Source of the DNA: Paracoccaceae bacterium
GTDB taxonomy: Bacteria; Pseudomonadota; Alphaproteobacteria; Rhodobacterales; Rhodobacteraceae
Assembly: GCA_003511785.1 (NCBI GenBank)
Contig: DOIS01000305.1
Span: 1-13,686, forward strand
Length of the DNA stretch: 13,686 nucleotides
Direction of reading: 5' to 3'
A program made the translations under genes and the position numbers. Under the pieces are notes generated by a model that worked only from the letters and a program-made list of their open reading frames with translations, was not told where the DNA came from and made no database searches. This document shows, in pieces, positions 6,872 to 13,395 of this stretch (position 1 is the first letter of the stretch; the number at the start of each line of letters is the position of its first letter).

Positions 6872-7856
6872 GTTCTGGAACCGCGCGCCCGGGAACCCGG
6901 GTTGGCAGGCGCGGCTGCTGGCGCCGTTAGGCGCGGTTTATGCCCGCGCCACGGCCCGGCGGATGGCGGGTGGCCCTGGTTTCGCGCCGGGCGTTCCGGT
7001 AATCTGCGTGGGCAATCTCCACGCCGGCGGCACCGGCAAGACGCCCACGGTGATCTGGATAGCCGAGGCGCTGCGCGCGCTGCATCACGAACCCGTCGTG
7101 GTCAGCCGGGGCTATGGCGGCTCTGTCACGGGCCCCGTGGCCGTCGATCCGGCGCGGCACAGGCCCGCGCAGGTGGGCGACGAGCCGTTGCTGCTCTCGG
7201 CCTTCGCCCCGGTGATCGTGTCCCGCGACCGCGCCGAGGGGGCGCGCCTGGCGGTTGAGAAGGGGGCGAGCGCGATCATCCTCGATGACGGGTTCCAGAA
7301 CCCTTCGGTCGCCAAGGATTTCTCGGTCGTTGTGGTCGATGCCGCGCGGGGCTTCGGCAATGGGCGCTGCCTGCCCGCCGGCCCCCTGCGCGAGCCGGTG
7401 GGAACAGGGCTGGCGCGCGCCGATTGCGTGCTGTCCTTGGGCGATGCGGCGACGCAGGAGGAGTTTGCCCGGCAATGGGGTGCGGCGATCCCAGTGCCGC
7501 GTTTCACCGGCCACGTGGCGCCGCTAGAGACGGGAATGGACTGGTCCGCAACCCCGGTGCTGGCCTTCGCCGGGATCGGCCACCCCGAGAAGTTCTTCGA
7601 CACGCTGCGCGGGCTCGGCGCCGATCTGCGCCGGTGCGAGCCGCTCGGCGATCACCAGCGGCTGACCTCCCCCATGCTCAAGCGGCTGGAGGCCGACGCA
7701 AAGGCGATCGGCGCGCAGCTGGTGACGACCGAGAAAGACGCGGCCCGCCTGCCCCCCGCCTTCCGGCACAAGGTCATCACCCTGCCCGTGCGGCTGCACG
7801 TCAACGAGGACGACGCGCTGCGGGCGCGCCTGCGCGCCGTCGCCCCGCCGCCCTAA
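6858..7856 (+). CDS. lpxK: Tetraacyldisaccharide 4'-kinase LpxK
   Basis: LpxK phosphorylates the 4' position of the lipid A disaccharide using ATP at the cytoplasmic face of the inner membrane. The 332-residue product has the family length and motifs: the P-loop GNLHAGGTGKTP (52-63), SRGYGG (83-88), VGDEP (106-110), ILDDGFQ (141-147) and the late TTEKDAARLP segment. The N-terminal PEFWNRAPGNPG block, with a short hydrophobic stretch after it, fits membrane association. The ATG at 6858 overlaps the waaA-like gene by 14 bases, so the two are translationally linked. Its TAA stop overlaps the stop of the convergent CoA-transferase gene (7853-7856), leaving no room for a terminator between them. 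Confidence 0.95.
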   Translation: MRAPEFWNRAPGNPGWQARLLAPLGAVYARATARRMAGGPGFAPGVPVICVGNLHAGGTGKTPTVIWIAEALRALHHEPVVVSRGYGGSVTGPVAVDPARHRPAQVGDEPLLLSAFAPVIVSRDRAEGARLAVEKGASAIILDDGFQNPSVAKDFSVVVVDAARGFGNGRCLPAGPLREPVGTGLARADCVLSLGDAATQEEFARQWGAAIPVPRFTGHVAPLETGMDWSATPVLAFAGIGHPEKFFDTLRGLGADLRRCEPLGDHQRLTSPMLKRLEADAKAIGAQLVTTEKDAARLPPAFRHKVITLPVRLHVNEDDALRARLRAVAPPP

Positions 7857-8974
7857 CCCGGGTTGTCCTCGCCCAGCCGTGGCGCGGGGCGGTGCAGCGC
7901 CAGGTTTGCATCCGAGAAACGGAACGGCGCGCGCACACCGGGCACCCCCTCGAGCATCACCTTCATCCCGCGCGCGATCACCTGCGGGTCGGCGAACACC
8001 TCGTCCAGCGTGTTGATCGGCCCGGCGGGCACGCCCTCGGCCTCGCAGGCGGCCAGCAAGTCGGCCTTGTCCCGCGCGGCCGTGGCCCCGTTCAGCCGCG
8101 CGATCATCACCCGGCGGTTGGCGATGCGGTCGCGGTTGCGCGCGAACTCCGGCGCATGGGCCATATCGTCCAGCCCGAGGATACGGCAGAGCCGCTGATA
8201 CTGCGCGTCGTTGCCGGTAGCGATGATGATATGCCCGTCGGCGCAGTCGAACACCTGGTAGGGCGTCAGGTTCGGATGCGCATTGCCCATCCGCGGGGGC
8301 GGCGTGCCGGTGGTGAGGTAATTCAGCGCCTGGTTCGCCGTGACCGCAACGGCCACGTCCAGAAGCGCCATGTCAATATGCTGGCCGCGCCCGGTGCGCT
8401 CGCGCTGATGCAGCGCCGCCAGGATGGCCGCGACCGAGTAGATCCCCGTGAAGATATCTGTGATCGCCACGCCGGTCTTCTGCGGCTGGCCCTCGGCCTC
8501 GCCGGTGATCGACATGAGCCCCGACATGCCCTGGATGATGAAATCATAGCCCGCCCGGTGGGCATAGGGCCCGTCCTGCCCGAAGCCGGTGATCGAACAA
8601 TAGATCAGGCGCGGATTCAGCTCCTTGAGGCTGTCGTAATCCAACCCGTACTTGGCCAGCCCGCCCAGCTTGAAGTTTTCGATCAGGACATCCGCCTCGG
8701 CGATCAGCTCGCGCACCTGCGCCTGGCCCTCGGGCGTGCGGAAATCCACCGTCACGCTGGCCTTGCCGCGATTGGTGGAGTGGAAATAGGCGGCGGAGAC
8801 ATCCTCGCCCCGCTCGATGAAGGGCGGGCCCCAGTGGCGGGTGTCGTCGCCGGCGGGGCTCTCCACCTTGATGACCTCGGCGCCCAGGTCCGACAGCGTC
8901 TGGCCGGCCCAGGGGCCGGCCAGGATGCGCGCCAGTTCGACGACTTTCAGACCGTCCAGCGGCGCCATGTTCAC
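7853..8974 (-). CDS. Family III CoA-transferase (CaiB/BaiF type)
   Basis: This 373-residue protein belongs to the class III CoA-transferases, which move CoA between carboxylic acids through an aspartyl-CoA intermediate. It opens with the canonical PLDGLKVVELARILAGP block (5-21), then GAEVIKVE (31-38), the DDTRHWGPP segment (43-51), and VLIENFKLG (96-104). D173 in AITDIFTG aligns by eye with the catalytic Asp169 of formyl-CoA transferase, so the enzyme looks active. GRGQHIDMALLD (196-207 region) is the usual helix. Acids used cannot be told from sequence. GTG 8974 overlaps the dsbA stop as GTGA; ATG 8968 is nearly as good. The C-terminus ends just after RLGEDN, slightly shorter than many relatives, and meets the lpxK stop. 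Last gene of the dciA-dsbA unit. Confidence 0.92.
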   Translation of the reverse strand: MNMAPLDGLKVVELARILAGPWAGQTLSDLGAEVIKVESPAGDDTRHWGPPFIERGEDVSAAYFHSTNRGKASVTVDFRTPEGQAQVRELIAEADVLIENFKLGGLAKYGLDYDSLKELNPRLIYCSITGFGQDGPYAHRAGYDFIIQGMSGLMSITGEAEGQPQKTGVAITDIFTGIYSVAAILAALHQRERTGRGQHIDMALLDVAVAVTANQALNYLTTGTPPPRMGNAHPNLTPYQVFDCADGHIIIATGNDAQYQRLCRILGLDDMAHAPEFARNRDRIANRRVMIARLNGATAARDKADLLAACEAEGVPAGPINTLDEVFADPQVIARGMKVMLEGVPGVRAPFRFSDANLALHRPAPRLGEDNPG

Positions 8975-9639
8975 TGGTCCAGCTTGGCGTCGAGAAGTTC
9001 CTTGAACTCGGCGTAGGACTGGTTCGAGACCTTCTCGCCGTCGATGATGAAGCTCGGGGTCGAGGTGATCTCGTGCTCTTCGGCATTCTGCTGATACCAG
9101 GCCACCAGCGTCTGGGCCTTCTCGCCGTCCTGAAGGCAGGCCTCGATCTGTTCGGCCTCGAGCCCTGCGAGACGCCCGATTTTGCGCAGCTCGGCCACGA
9201 TCTCGTTAGGCCCGCCGGCGCGGGACCATTCCTCCTGCTTTTCATAGATCAGGTCGATGATGCCATAGAACCGCTCGGGCCCGGCACAGCGCGCGATCAT
9301 CGACGCCCAGAGACCGTAACGGTCGAAATACACCTCGCGCAAGATGTAGTGCACCTTGCCGGTGTCGATGTAGCTTTCCTTGATCTGCTTGAAGGTCGTG
9401 TTGTGGTAGGTCGCGCAATGCGGGCAGGTGAACGAGGTGTATTCGATCATCGTCACCGGCGCGTTCTCGTCGCCCAGCGTCATCTCGGTCACGCTCGAGG
9501 TATCGACCTCGGCCGCGTCCTGGGCATTGGCCGCGCCGATCAGCGCGTCCGAGGGCAGCGGCCCCTGGCGGCCGGCCAGGACAAAGGCGCCGACGGCGAT
9601 GGCGGCCAGCGCGGCGGCTAGGGCAAGCACTCGGGCCAT
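8971..9639 (-). CDS. DsbA-family periplasmic thiol:disulfide oxidoreductase
   Basis: The 222-residue product has an N-terminal signal sequence or uncleaved anchor (about 3-22), a linker, then a thioredoxin-fold domain with a helical insertion. The active site is C72-P-H-C75, the classical DsbA pair, and the cis-proline loop is TSTP (P195). A second cysteine pair (C118, C168) may be structural. It most resembles the DsbA/BdbD-like (Thioredoxin_4) group, which oxidises cysteines of exported proteins. ATG 9639 is preferred because AAGGA lies 8 bases upstream. ATG 9660 would add 7 residues and overlaps, as ATGA, the stop of the reconstructed full-length DUF721 reading frame, so it may have been the coupled start before that gene was interrupted. 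Its stop overlaps the CoA-transferase start by 4 bases. Confidence 0.9.
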   Translation of the reverse strand: MARVLALAAALAAIAVGAFVLAGRQGPLPSDALIGAANAQDAAEVDTSSVTEMTLGDENAPVTMIEYTSFTCPHCATYHNTTFKQIKESYIDTGKVHYILREVYFDRYGLWASMIARCAGPERFYGIIDLIYEKQEEWSRAGGPNEIVAELRKIGRLAGLEAEQIEACLQDGEKAQTLVAWYQQNAEEHEITSTPSFIIDGEKVSNQSYAEFKELLDAKLDQ

Positions 9640-9647
9640 GGGGGATT

Positions 9648-9655
9648 TCCTTCCT
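9648..9655 (-). promoter_or_regulatory. Ribosome binding site favouring ATG 9639 for dsbA
   Basis: On the minus strand AGGAAGGA occupies 9655 down to 9648, with AAGGA ending 8 bases before ATG 9639. ATG 9660 has no comparable element upstream. The site lies next to the last codons of the reconstructed DUF721 frame. Confidence 0.55.
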
Positions 9656-9656
9656 G

Positions 9657-9776
9657 TCATTTCTGTCTGGATAGAACGTTGCGGCCCAGACGTTCAAGGG
9701 CGTGGCGCAGGTCCTCGCTGGCGACGTCGCGGGCGGTCTCGGCGGCGCGGGCCTGCGCTTGCGGGTCCGAGGCGGG
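9657..9776 (-). pseudogene. Detached 3' part of the DUF721/dciA gene, in frame after an amber codon
   Basis: Directly after the TAG at 9777-9779 the same frame stays open for 39 codons to a TGA at 9657-9659. The translation is Ala/Glu/Arg-rich, helical in character, and ends in HALERLGRNVLSRQK, which looks like a genuine protein terminus and resembles the C-terminal ends I recall for DUF721 proteins of related bacteria. Its TGA overlaps ATG 9660 of the dsbA frame as ATGA, the kind of junction seen elsewhere in this window. This stretch is therefore best read as the end of the DUF721 gene, cut off by one nonsense change (CAG to TAG would suffice), and not as intergenic DNA. It has no start codon of its own. 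Confidence 0.7.
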
Positions 9777-10160
9777 CTAGGACTGGGGCGGCGCCCCGGC
9801 AAAGACCGCCTGCGCCTCGGCAAAGCCTTGCGCCGCAGTCTGGGTGATCCGCACCCGCGCGATGGCGTTATAGCCATAGGCCGCGTTCACCCGCTCGCGC
9901 AGCGCCTCCTTCTGCATCTCGACCAACGGGGCGTTGGCACCGGAACTGAGCACCGTGAGCGTGGCCCCGAATCCGCCCCGGCCATAGCCCACCTTGACCG
10001 GCTGGGCGACGGCCGCGATCTCGGGCCCGGCGATCTCGGCCCAATGGGTCAGCAGGCGCGAGACGGCGAAGCCCCGGCTTTCCCCGGCGCGGCGGATCTG
10101 GGCGTCGAGCACCGAGGCGGTGCGCTTGAACCCGCGCGTGGTGGACTGGCGTCGCGGCAT
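9777..10160 (-). CDS. DUF721 / DciA-like protein, apparently truncated by an in-frame amber codon
   Basis: The 127-residue product carries a DUF721 domain. DciA, the studied member, is the replicative helicase (DnaB) loader or operator in bacteria lacking DnaC. Typical landmarks are the basic N-terminus with TTRGFKRT (7-14), the AVSRLLTHWAEIAGPEIA segment (about 32-49), a GFGATLTVL strand, and EMQKEALRERVNAAYGY. ATG 10160 is chosen over ATG 10169 because AGGGA lies about 8 bases upstream and the resulting N-terminus fits relatives better. The domain itself is complete, but the TAG at 9777-9779 removes a 39-residue tail that continues in frame. Reconstructed, the protein would have 167 residues. 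In DciA the region outside the domain is reported to be flexible, so the short form might still work. First gene of a minus-strand unit, divergent from mutY. Confidence 0.82.
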   Translation of the reverse strand: MPRRQSTTRGFKRTASVLDAQIRRAGESRGFAVSRLLTHWAEIAGPEIAAVAQPVKVGYGRGGFGATLTVLSSGANAPLVEMQKEALRERVNAAYGYNAIARVRITQTAAQGFAEAQAVFAGAPPQS

Positions 10161-10169
10161 CTCTGGCAT

Positions 10170-10243
10170 CCCTAGTCAACGGGCCTATTCTATGGGCTGC
10201 GCCGGCGGGTGCCAGCGAAACCGGGTGACGGGAGACATAAAGA
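10170..10243. promoter_or_regulatory. Divergent promoter region between the DUF721 gene and mutY
   Basis: This 74-base gap must start transcription both ways. An AT-richer patch, CCTATTCTATGG (10185-10196), can serve as a -10 on either strand: TATTCT on the plus strand, and TAGAAT on the minus strand. Matching -35 elements are weak (TGGCAT at about 10165-10170 for mutY, TGGCAC about 16 bases upstream on the minus strand). The two promoters would overlap. No clear operator repeat is visible. Confidence 0.35.
10231..10235 (+). promoter_or_regulatory. Ribosome binding site favouring a TTG start for mutY
   Basis: GGAGA at 10231-10235 is 8 bases before TTG 10244 but 20 bases before the in-frame ATG 10256. 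Spacing therefore favours the TTG. Both choices give the same protein except for four residues. Confidence 0.5.
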
Positions 10244-11305
10244 TTGCGTGACGCGATGACCAGCGACCGGATCGGCGGGGACTTACTGGCCTGGTATGAC
10301 ATCCACGCCCGCAACCTACCCTGGAGGGTGGGGCCGGCGGCGCGGGCACAAGGCGTGCAGCCCGATCCCTACCGCGTCTGGCTATCCGAGATCATGCTGC
10401 AACAGACCACCGTGGCGGCGGTGCGCGACTACTTCCACCGCTTCACCGCGCGCTGGCCCACGGTCGCCGACCTCGCGGCGGCCGAGGATGGCGACGTGAT
10501 GGGCGAATGGGCCGGGCTGGGCTATTACGCGCGCGCCCGCAACCTGCTGAAATGCGCCCGCGTGGTGGTCTCGGAACATGGCGGGCGCTTTCCCGACGAC
10601 CCCGACGCGCTGCTGGCCCTACCGGGCGTCGGCCCTTACACCGCCGCCGCCATCGCGGCCATTGCCTTCGACAAGCCCGAGACGGTGATGGACGGCAATG
10701 TGGAACGGGTCATGGCCCGGCTCTTCGACATCCACGAACCGCTCCCGGCGGCCAAGCCGGTGCTGAAGGCACAGGCCGCCGCGCTGACGCCCGCCACGCG
10801 CCCCGGCGATCACGCCCAGGCGGTGATGGACCTCGGCGCCACGATCTGCACCCCGCGCAACCCGGCCTGCGGCATCTGCCCGCTGCGTGCGCCCTGCGCG
10901 GCGCGGGCCGCCGGCACCCAGGCCGACCTGCCGCGAAAGACCCCGAAAAAGCCGAAACCGACGCGGCGCGGCATCGCCTATCTCGGGCGGCGCGCGGACG
11001 GCGCCTGGCTGCTGGAGCGGCGCCCGGAGAAGGGGCTTCTGGGCGGCATGCTGGGCTGGCCCGGCAGCGATTGGGCCGAGAGCCCGCCCGAGGCATCGCC
11101 CCCCTGCCCCGGCAATTGGCGCACCGTGCCGGGCGAGGTGCGCCACACCTTCACCCATTTCCACCTGGTGCTGGAGTTGCGCCGCGCCGACCTGCCCGAG
11201 GACTGCACAACCATGCGCGGCCAATTCCTCGCGCCCGGCGGGTTCCGCCCCTCGGACCTCCCCACGGCGATGCGCAAGGCCTTCGACCTGGCGCGCGATG
11301 GGTGA
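10244..11305 (+). CDS. mutY: A/G-specific adenine DNA glycosylase MutY
   Basis: MutY removes adenine mispaired with 8-oxoguanine. The 353-residue product has every hallmark: catalytic Glu in LSEIMLQQT (E49), the helix-hairpin-helix LPGVGPYTAAAI (126-137), catalytic Asp in VMDGNVERV (D150), and the 4Fe-4S ligands in exact C-x6-C-x2-C-x5-C spacing (C202, C209, C212, C218). After a basic linker (about 225-245) comes the C-terminal NUDIX-like domain, with FTHFHL matching the F-S-H-F-x-L 8-oxoG-recognition motif. The PWR to DPYRVW distance is about 11 residues longer than in E. coli. Start chosen as TTG 10244 by ribosome-site spacing; ATG 10256 is the alternative. Neighbours are the divergent DUF721 gene and, 72 bases downstream, the AlkB-type gene. 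Confidence 0.95.
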   Translation: MRDAMTSDRIGGDLLAWYDIHARNLPWRVGPAARAQGVQPDPYRVWLSEIMLQQTTVAAVRDYFHRFTARWPTVADLAAAEDGDVMGEWAGLGYYARARNLLKCARVVVSEHGGRFPDDPDALLALPGVGPYTAAAIAAIAFDKPETVMDGNVERVMARLFDIHEPLPAAKPVLKAQAAALTPATRPGDHAQAVMDLGATICTPRNPACGICPLRAPCAARAAGTQADLPRKTPKKPKPTRRGIAYLGRRADGAWLLERRPEKGLLGGMLGWPGSDWAESPPEASPPCPGNWRTVPGEVRHTFTHFHLVLELRRADLPEDCTTMRGQFLAPGGFRPSDLPTAMRKAFDLARDG

Positions 11306-11315
11306 ATTTGTCCCT

Positions 11316-11344
11316 TTTCCGGGTGGGCCGAACAGGCGTAAACT
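11316..11344 (+). promoter_or_regulatory. Possible promoter of the alkB-type gene
   Basis: TTTCCG (11316-11321), a 17-base spacer and TAAACT (11339-11344) lie between mutY and the alkB ATG at 11378. The -10 is fair and the -35 weak. No terminator is visible after mutY, so read-through from mutY is equally possible. Confidence 0.28.
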
Positions 11345-11377
11345 AGGGCCTTGATAGTCAGTGCAAGGCCCACCCCG

Positions 11378-12517
11378 ATGATTCCTTCCGCCACCGTCGC
11401 CAGATGGCAAAGCGCGCTTCCCTTCTGGATCTCCTTCCTGCTGCTCCCGCTTCTGTGGATCGTGGCTTTCGCGGGAGGCTGGTGGGTGCTGCTGGTGCCG
11501 CTCTCCACCTGGTATCTCTTCGCGGCGCTCGACGGGCTGACCGGGCTGAACCTGGAAAACGCCGACCTCGAGACCACCGAGGACGAGCTCTACTGGTATC
11601 GCCTGCTGACCACGCTCTGGGTGCCGGCGCAGTTCCTGACGCTCTTTGGTCTCATTTGGTATGCCACCCGCGCCGATCATCTCTCGGTGGCCGCGACGCT
11701 GGGCCTGTTCCTGGGCGTGGGGGCCGTGACCGGCACCATCGGGATCAACTACAGCCACGAGCTGATGCACCAGAAGAACCGGACCGAGCGGCGGCTGGCC
11801 GACCTGCTGTTGGCCATGGTGCTCTACTCGCATTTCCGCTCGGAACACCTGCTGGTGCATCACCGCTTCGTCGGCACGCCCCGCGATCCGGTGACCGCAC
11901 GCTACAACGAGGGGTTTCACCGCTTCTTCCCCCGCGTGCTGCGCGAAAGCTGGCGCTCGGCCTTCCGAGCCGAGGCGCAGATGCTCGAGCGCAAGGGGCG
12001 GCCCTGGCATGACCTCTCCAACCCGTTCTTCTTCTACTGGGGCCTGCAAGCGGCGATGATCCTGCTCGCCTTCGCCCTTGGCGGCTGGGCCGGGGTCGGG
12101 CTCTTCGCCTTCCAGGCGCTGGTGGCGGTCTGGCAACTGGAGCTGGTGAACTATGTCGAGCATTACGGCCTGACCCGCAAGCACCTCGGCGACGGCAAGT
12201 ACGAGCCGGTGCGCCCTCACCATTCCTGGAACGCAGCGCACAAGGCGACGAACTGGTTGCTCATCAACCTGCAACGGCATTCGGATCACCATTACAAACC
12301 CGACCGCCGCTTTCCGCTGCTCCAAAATTATACCGAGGCGGACGCGCCGCAACTGCCCTATAGCTATCCGGTGATGACCATTTGCGCGTTGGTCCCCCGC
12401 CTGTGGCGGCGGGTGATGAACCCGCGCGTGCGCCGCTGGCGCGAGATGTACTACCCCGAGATCACCGACTGGAAACCCTATAACCGCCACGCGACGCCCA
12501 CGCCACGCGGCGCCTAG
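11378..12517 (+). CDS. alkB: AlkB-type alkane 1-monooxygenase (membrane di-iron hydroxylase)
   Basis: This 379-residue integral membrane protein has the length and all histidine motifs of AlkB: HELMH (127-131), EHLLVHH (156-162), NYVEHYGL (258-265) and LQRHSDHH (298-305). These ligate the di-iron centre that hydroxylates the terminal carbon of alkanes or similar chains, with electrons from rubredoxin. Membrane segments are evident at about 17-32, 35-51, 80-96, 104-124 and 224-252. The frame is open to a TTG at 11351, but ATG 11378 gives the usual N-terminus and has AAGG 9 bases upstream. No rubredoxin, rubredoxin reductase, alkane transporter or regulator is adjacent, and none is fused, so the partner must be encoded elsewhere; actual substrate is unproven. 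Its TAG stop overlaps the cyclase stop on the other strand (12514-12517). Confidence 0.93.
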   Translation: MIPSATVARWQSALPFWISFLLLPLLWIVAFAGGWWVLLVPLSTWYLFAALDGLTGLNLENADLETTEDELYWYRLLTTLWVPAQFLTLFGLIWYATRADHLSVAATLGLFLGVGAVTGTIGINYSHELMHQKNRTERRLADLLLAMVLYSHFRSEHLLVHHRFVGTPRDPVTARYNEGFHRFFPRVLRESWRSAFRAEAQMLERKGRPWHDLSNPFFFYWGLQAAMILLAFALGGWAGVGLFAFQALVAVWQLELVNYVEHYGLTRKHLGDGKYEPVRPHHSWNAAHKATNWLLINLQRHSDHHYKPDRRFPLLQNYTEADAPQLPYSYPVMTICALVPRLWRRVMNPRVRRWREMYYPEITDWKPYNRHATPTPRGA

Positions 12518-13395
12518 AGACGACCCGAGCTCCAGAGCGTCATCGCATCGGCGCCCGGCACCTCGACGCCCTCATGCCGCGCGAACCCCACCAGGGCTTC
12601 GGTCTCCGGGTCCGTCTCAGCGATCGCCCTGTCGCGCAGCGCATCGCTGACAACCAGGCGCGCGCCGAGGGTCCGGGTCAGCGCCTCGAGCCGGCTGGCC
12701 AGGTTCACGGTATTGCCCAGAACCGCGAATTCCAGACGCGCGGCGCCGATGTCGCCCAGCACGGCCGGCCCAAAGTGAATGCCGATTCCGGCCCGGATCG
12801 CCGGCACGCCCAGCGCCACGCGCTCGGCGTTCCAGCGATCCAGCGCGCGCATCATCTCGCGCGCGCAGTCCAGCGCGTTGGCGGCATCGCGCGGCCCCGC
12901 CTCGGGCGTGCCGAAGGTCGCCATCAGCCCGTCGCCCAGGTACTTGTCCAACGTGCCGCCATGGCGGAACACCTCGGCCTCCATCCGCGCGTGAAAGCTG
13001 CGCAGCACCTCGATCACCTCGCGCGGGTCGCGGTCGGCCGCGAAGGCGGTAAAGCCCACGATGTCCACGAAAAGCACCGCGATGTCGTGGCTGCGCGTCT
13101 CCTTCAGCGGCTCGTCCTTCTGCGACAGCTCCTCCACCACGTTGGGCGAGAAATAGCGCGACAGGTTCGCGCGTTCCCGCGCCAGCCCCGCGTTGTTGAC
13201 CAGCAGGGTATTGAACCGCCGCGCCGAGAATCCCAGCGTGACCGCCACCAGGACGAAGACGAACACCTCTTGGACACGCTGCAGCACCCGGAAATCGCCA
13301 GGATCCATCATCGCCGCGACGGCCGGGTACTCGGCAAAAGCGGCCTGCGCGGCGGCGCTCAGCTCGGGCGTGGGCGGCGCCCACCAGATCGCCAC
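12514..13395 (-). CDS. Class III adenylate/guanylate cyclase, catalytic part of a frameshifted gene
   Basis: From the first GTG in this frame (13395) 293 residues can be read: two membrane segments' worth of hydrophobic sequence (the last at about 43-56), a short linker with RYFSPNVVEEL (80-90), then a complete class III cyclase domain. Metal-binding aspartates are D111 (FVDIVGF) and D155 (LGDG), K151 precedes the second one, and the transition-state pair is N231 and R235 (NTVNLASR). The residue that normally specifies the base (Asp or Thr before the G-N/D-T-V-N motif) is A224 here, so ATP versus GTP use is unclear. GTG 13395 is probably not the true start: upstream codons in the same frame back to about 13437 fit the protein, and the missing N-terminus continues in another frame. 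Its stop overlaps that of alkB. Confidence 0.82.
   Translation of the reverse strand: MAIWWAPPTPELSAAAQAAFAEYPAVAAMMDPGDFRVLQRVQEVFVFVLVAVTLGFSARRFNTLLVNNAGLARERANLSRYFSPNVVEELSQKDEPLKETRSHDIAVLFVDIVGFTAFAADRDPREVIEVLRSFHARMEAEVFRHGGTLDKYLGDGLMATFGTPEAGPRDAANALDCAREMMRALDRWNAERVALGVPAIRAGIGIHFGPAVLGDIGAARLEFAVLGNTVNLASRLEALTRTLGARLVVSDALRDRAIAETDPETEALVGFARHEGVEVPGADAMTLWSSGRL

Noticed and set aside
8900..8923. Perfect 11-base inverted repeat with a 2-base loop (CTGGCCGGCCC-AG-GGGCCGGCCAG), possible hairpin or operator
   Set aside because: It lies inside the CoA-transferase gene and encodes the family-conserved LAGPWAGQ residues; the symmetry follows from the repeated Ala-Gly codons.
7424..9016. 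A 530-codon plus-strand open frame across the lpxK end and opposite the CoA-transferase and dsbA
   Set aside because: It is out of frame with lpxK and antisense to two clear genes, and its composition is typical of GC-driven shadow frames.
10619..12490. A 623-codon open frame on the minus strand opposite mutY and alkB
   Set aside because: It is a shadow of two well-recognised plus-strand genes in GC-rich DNA: rich in Arg, Gly, His and Gln, and with no recognisable domain.
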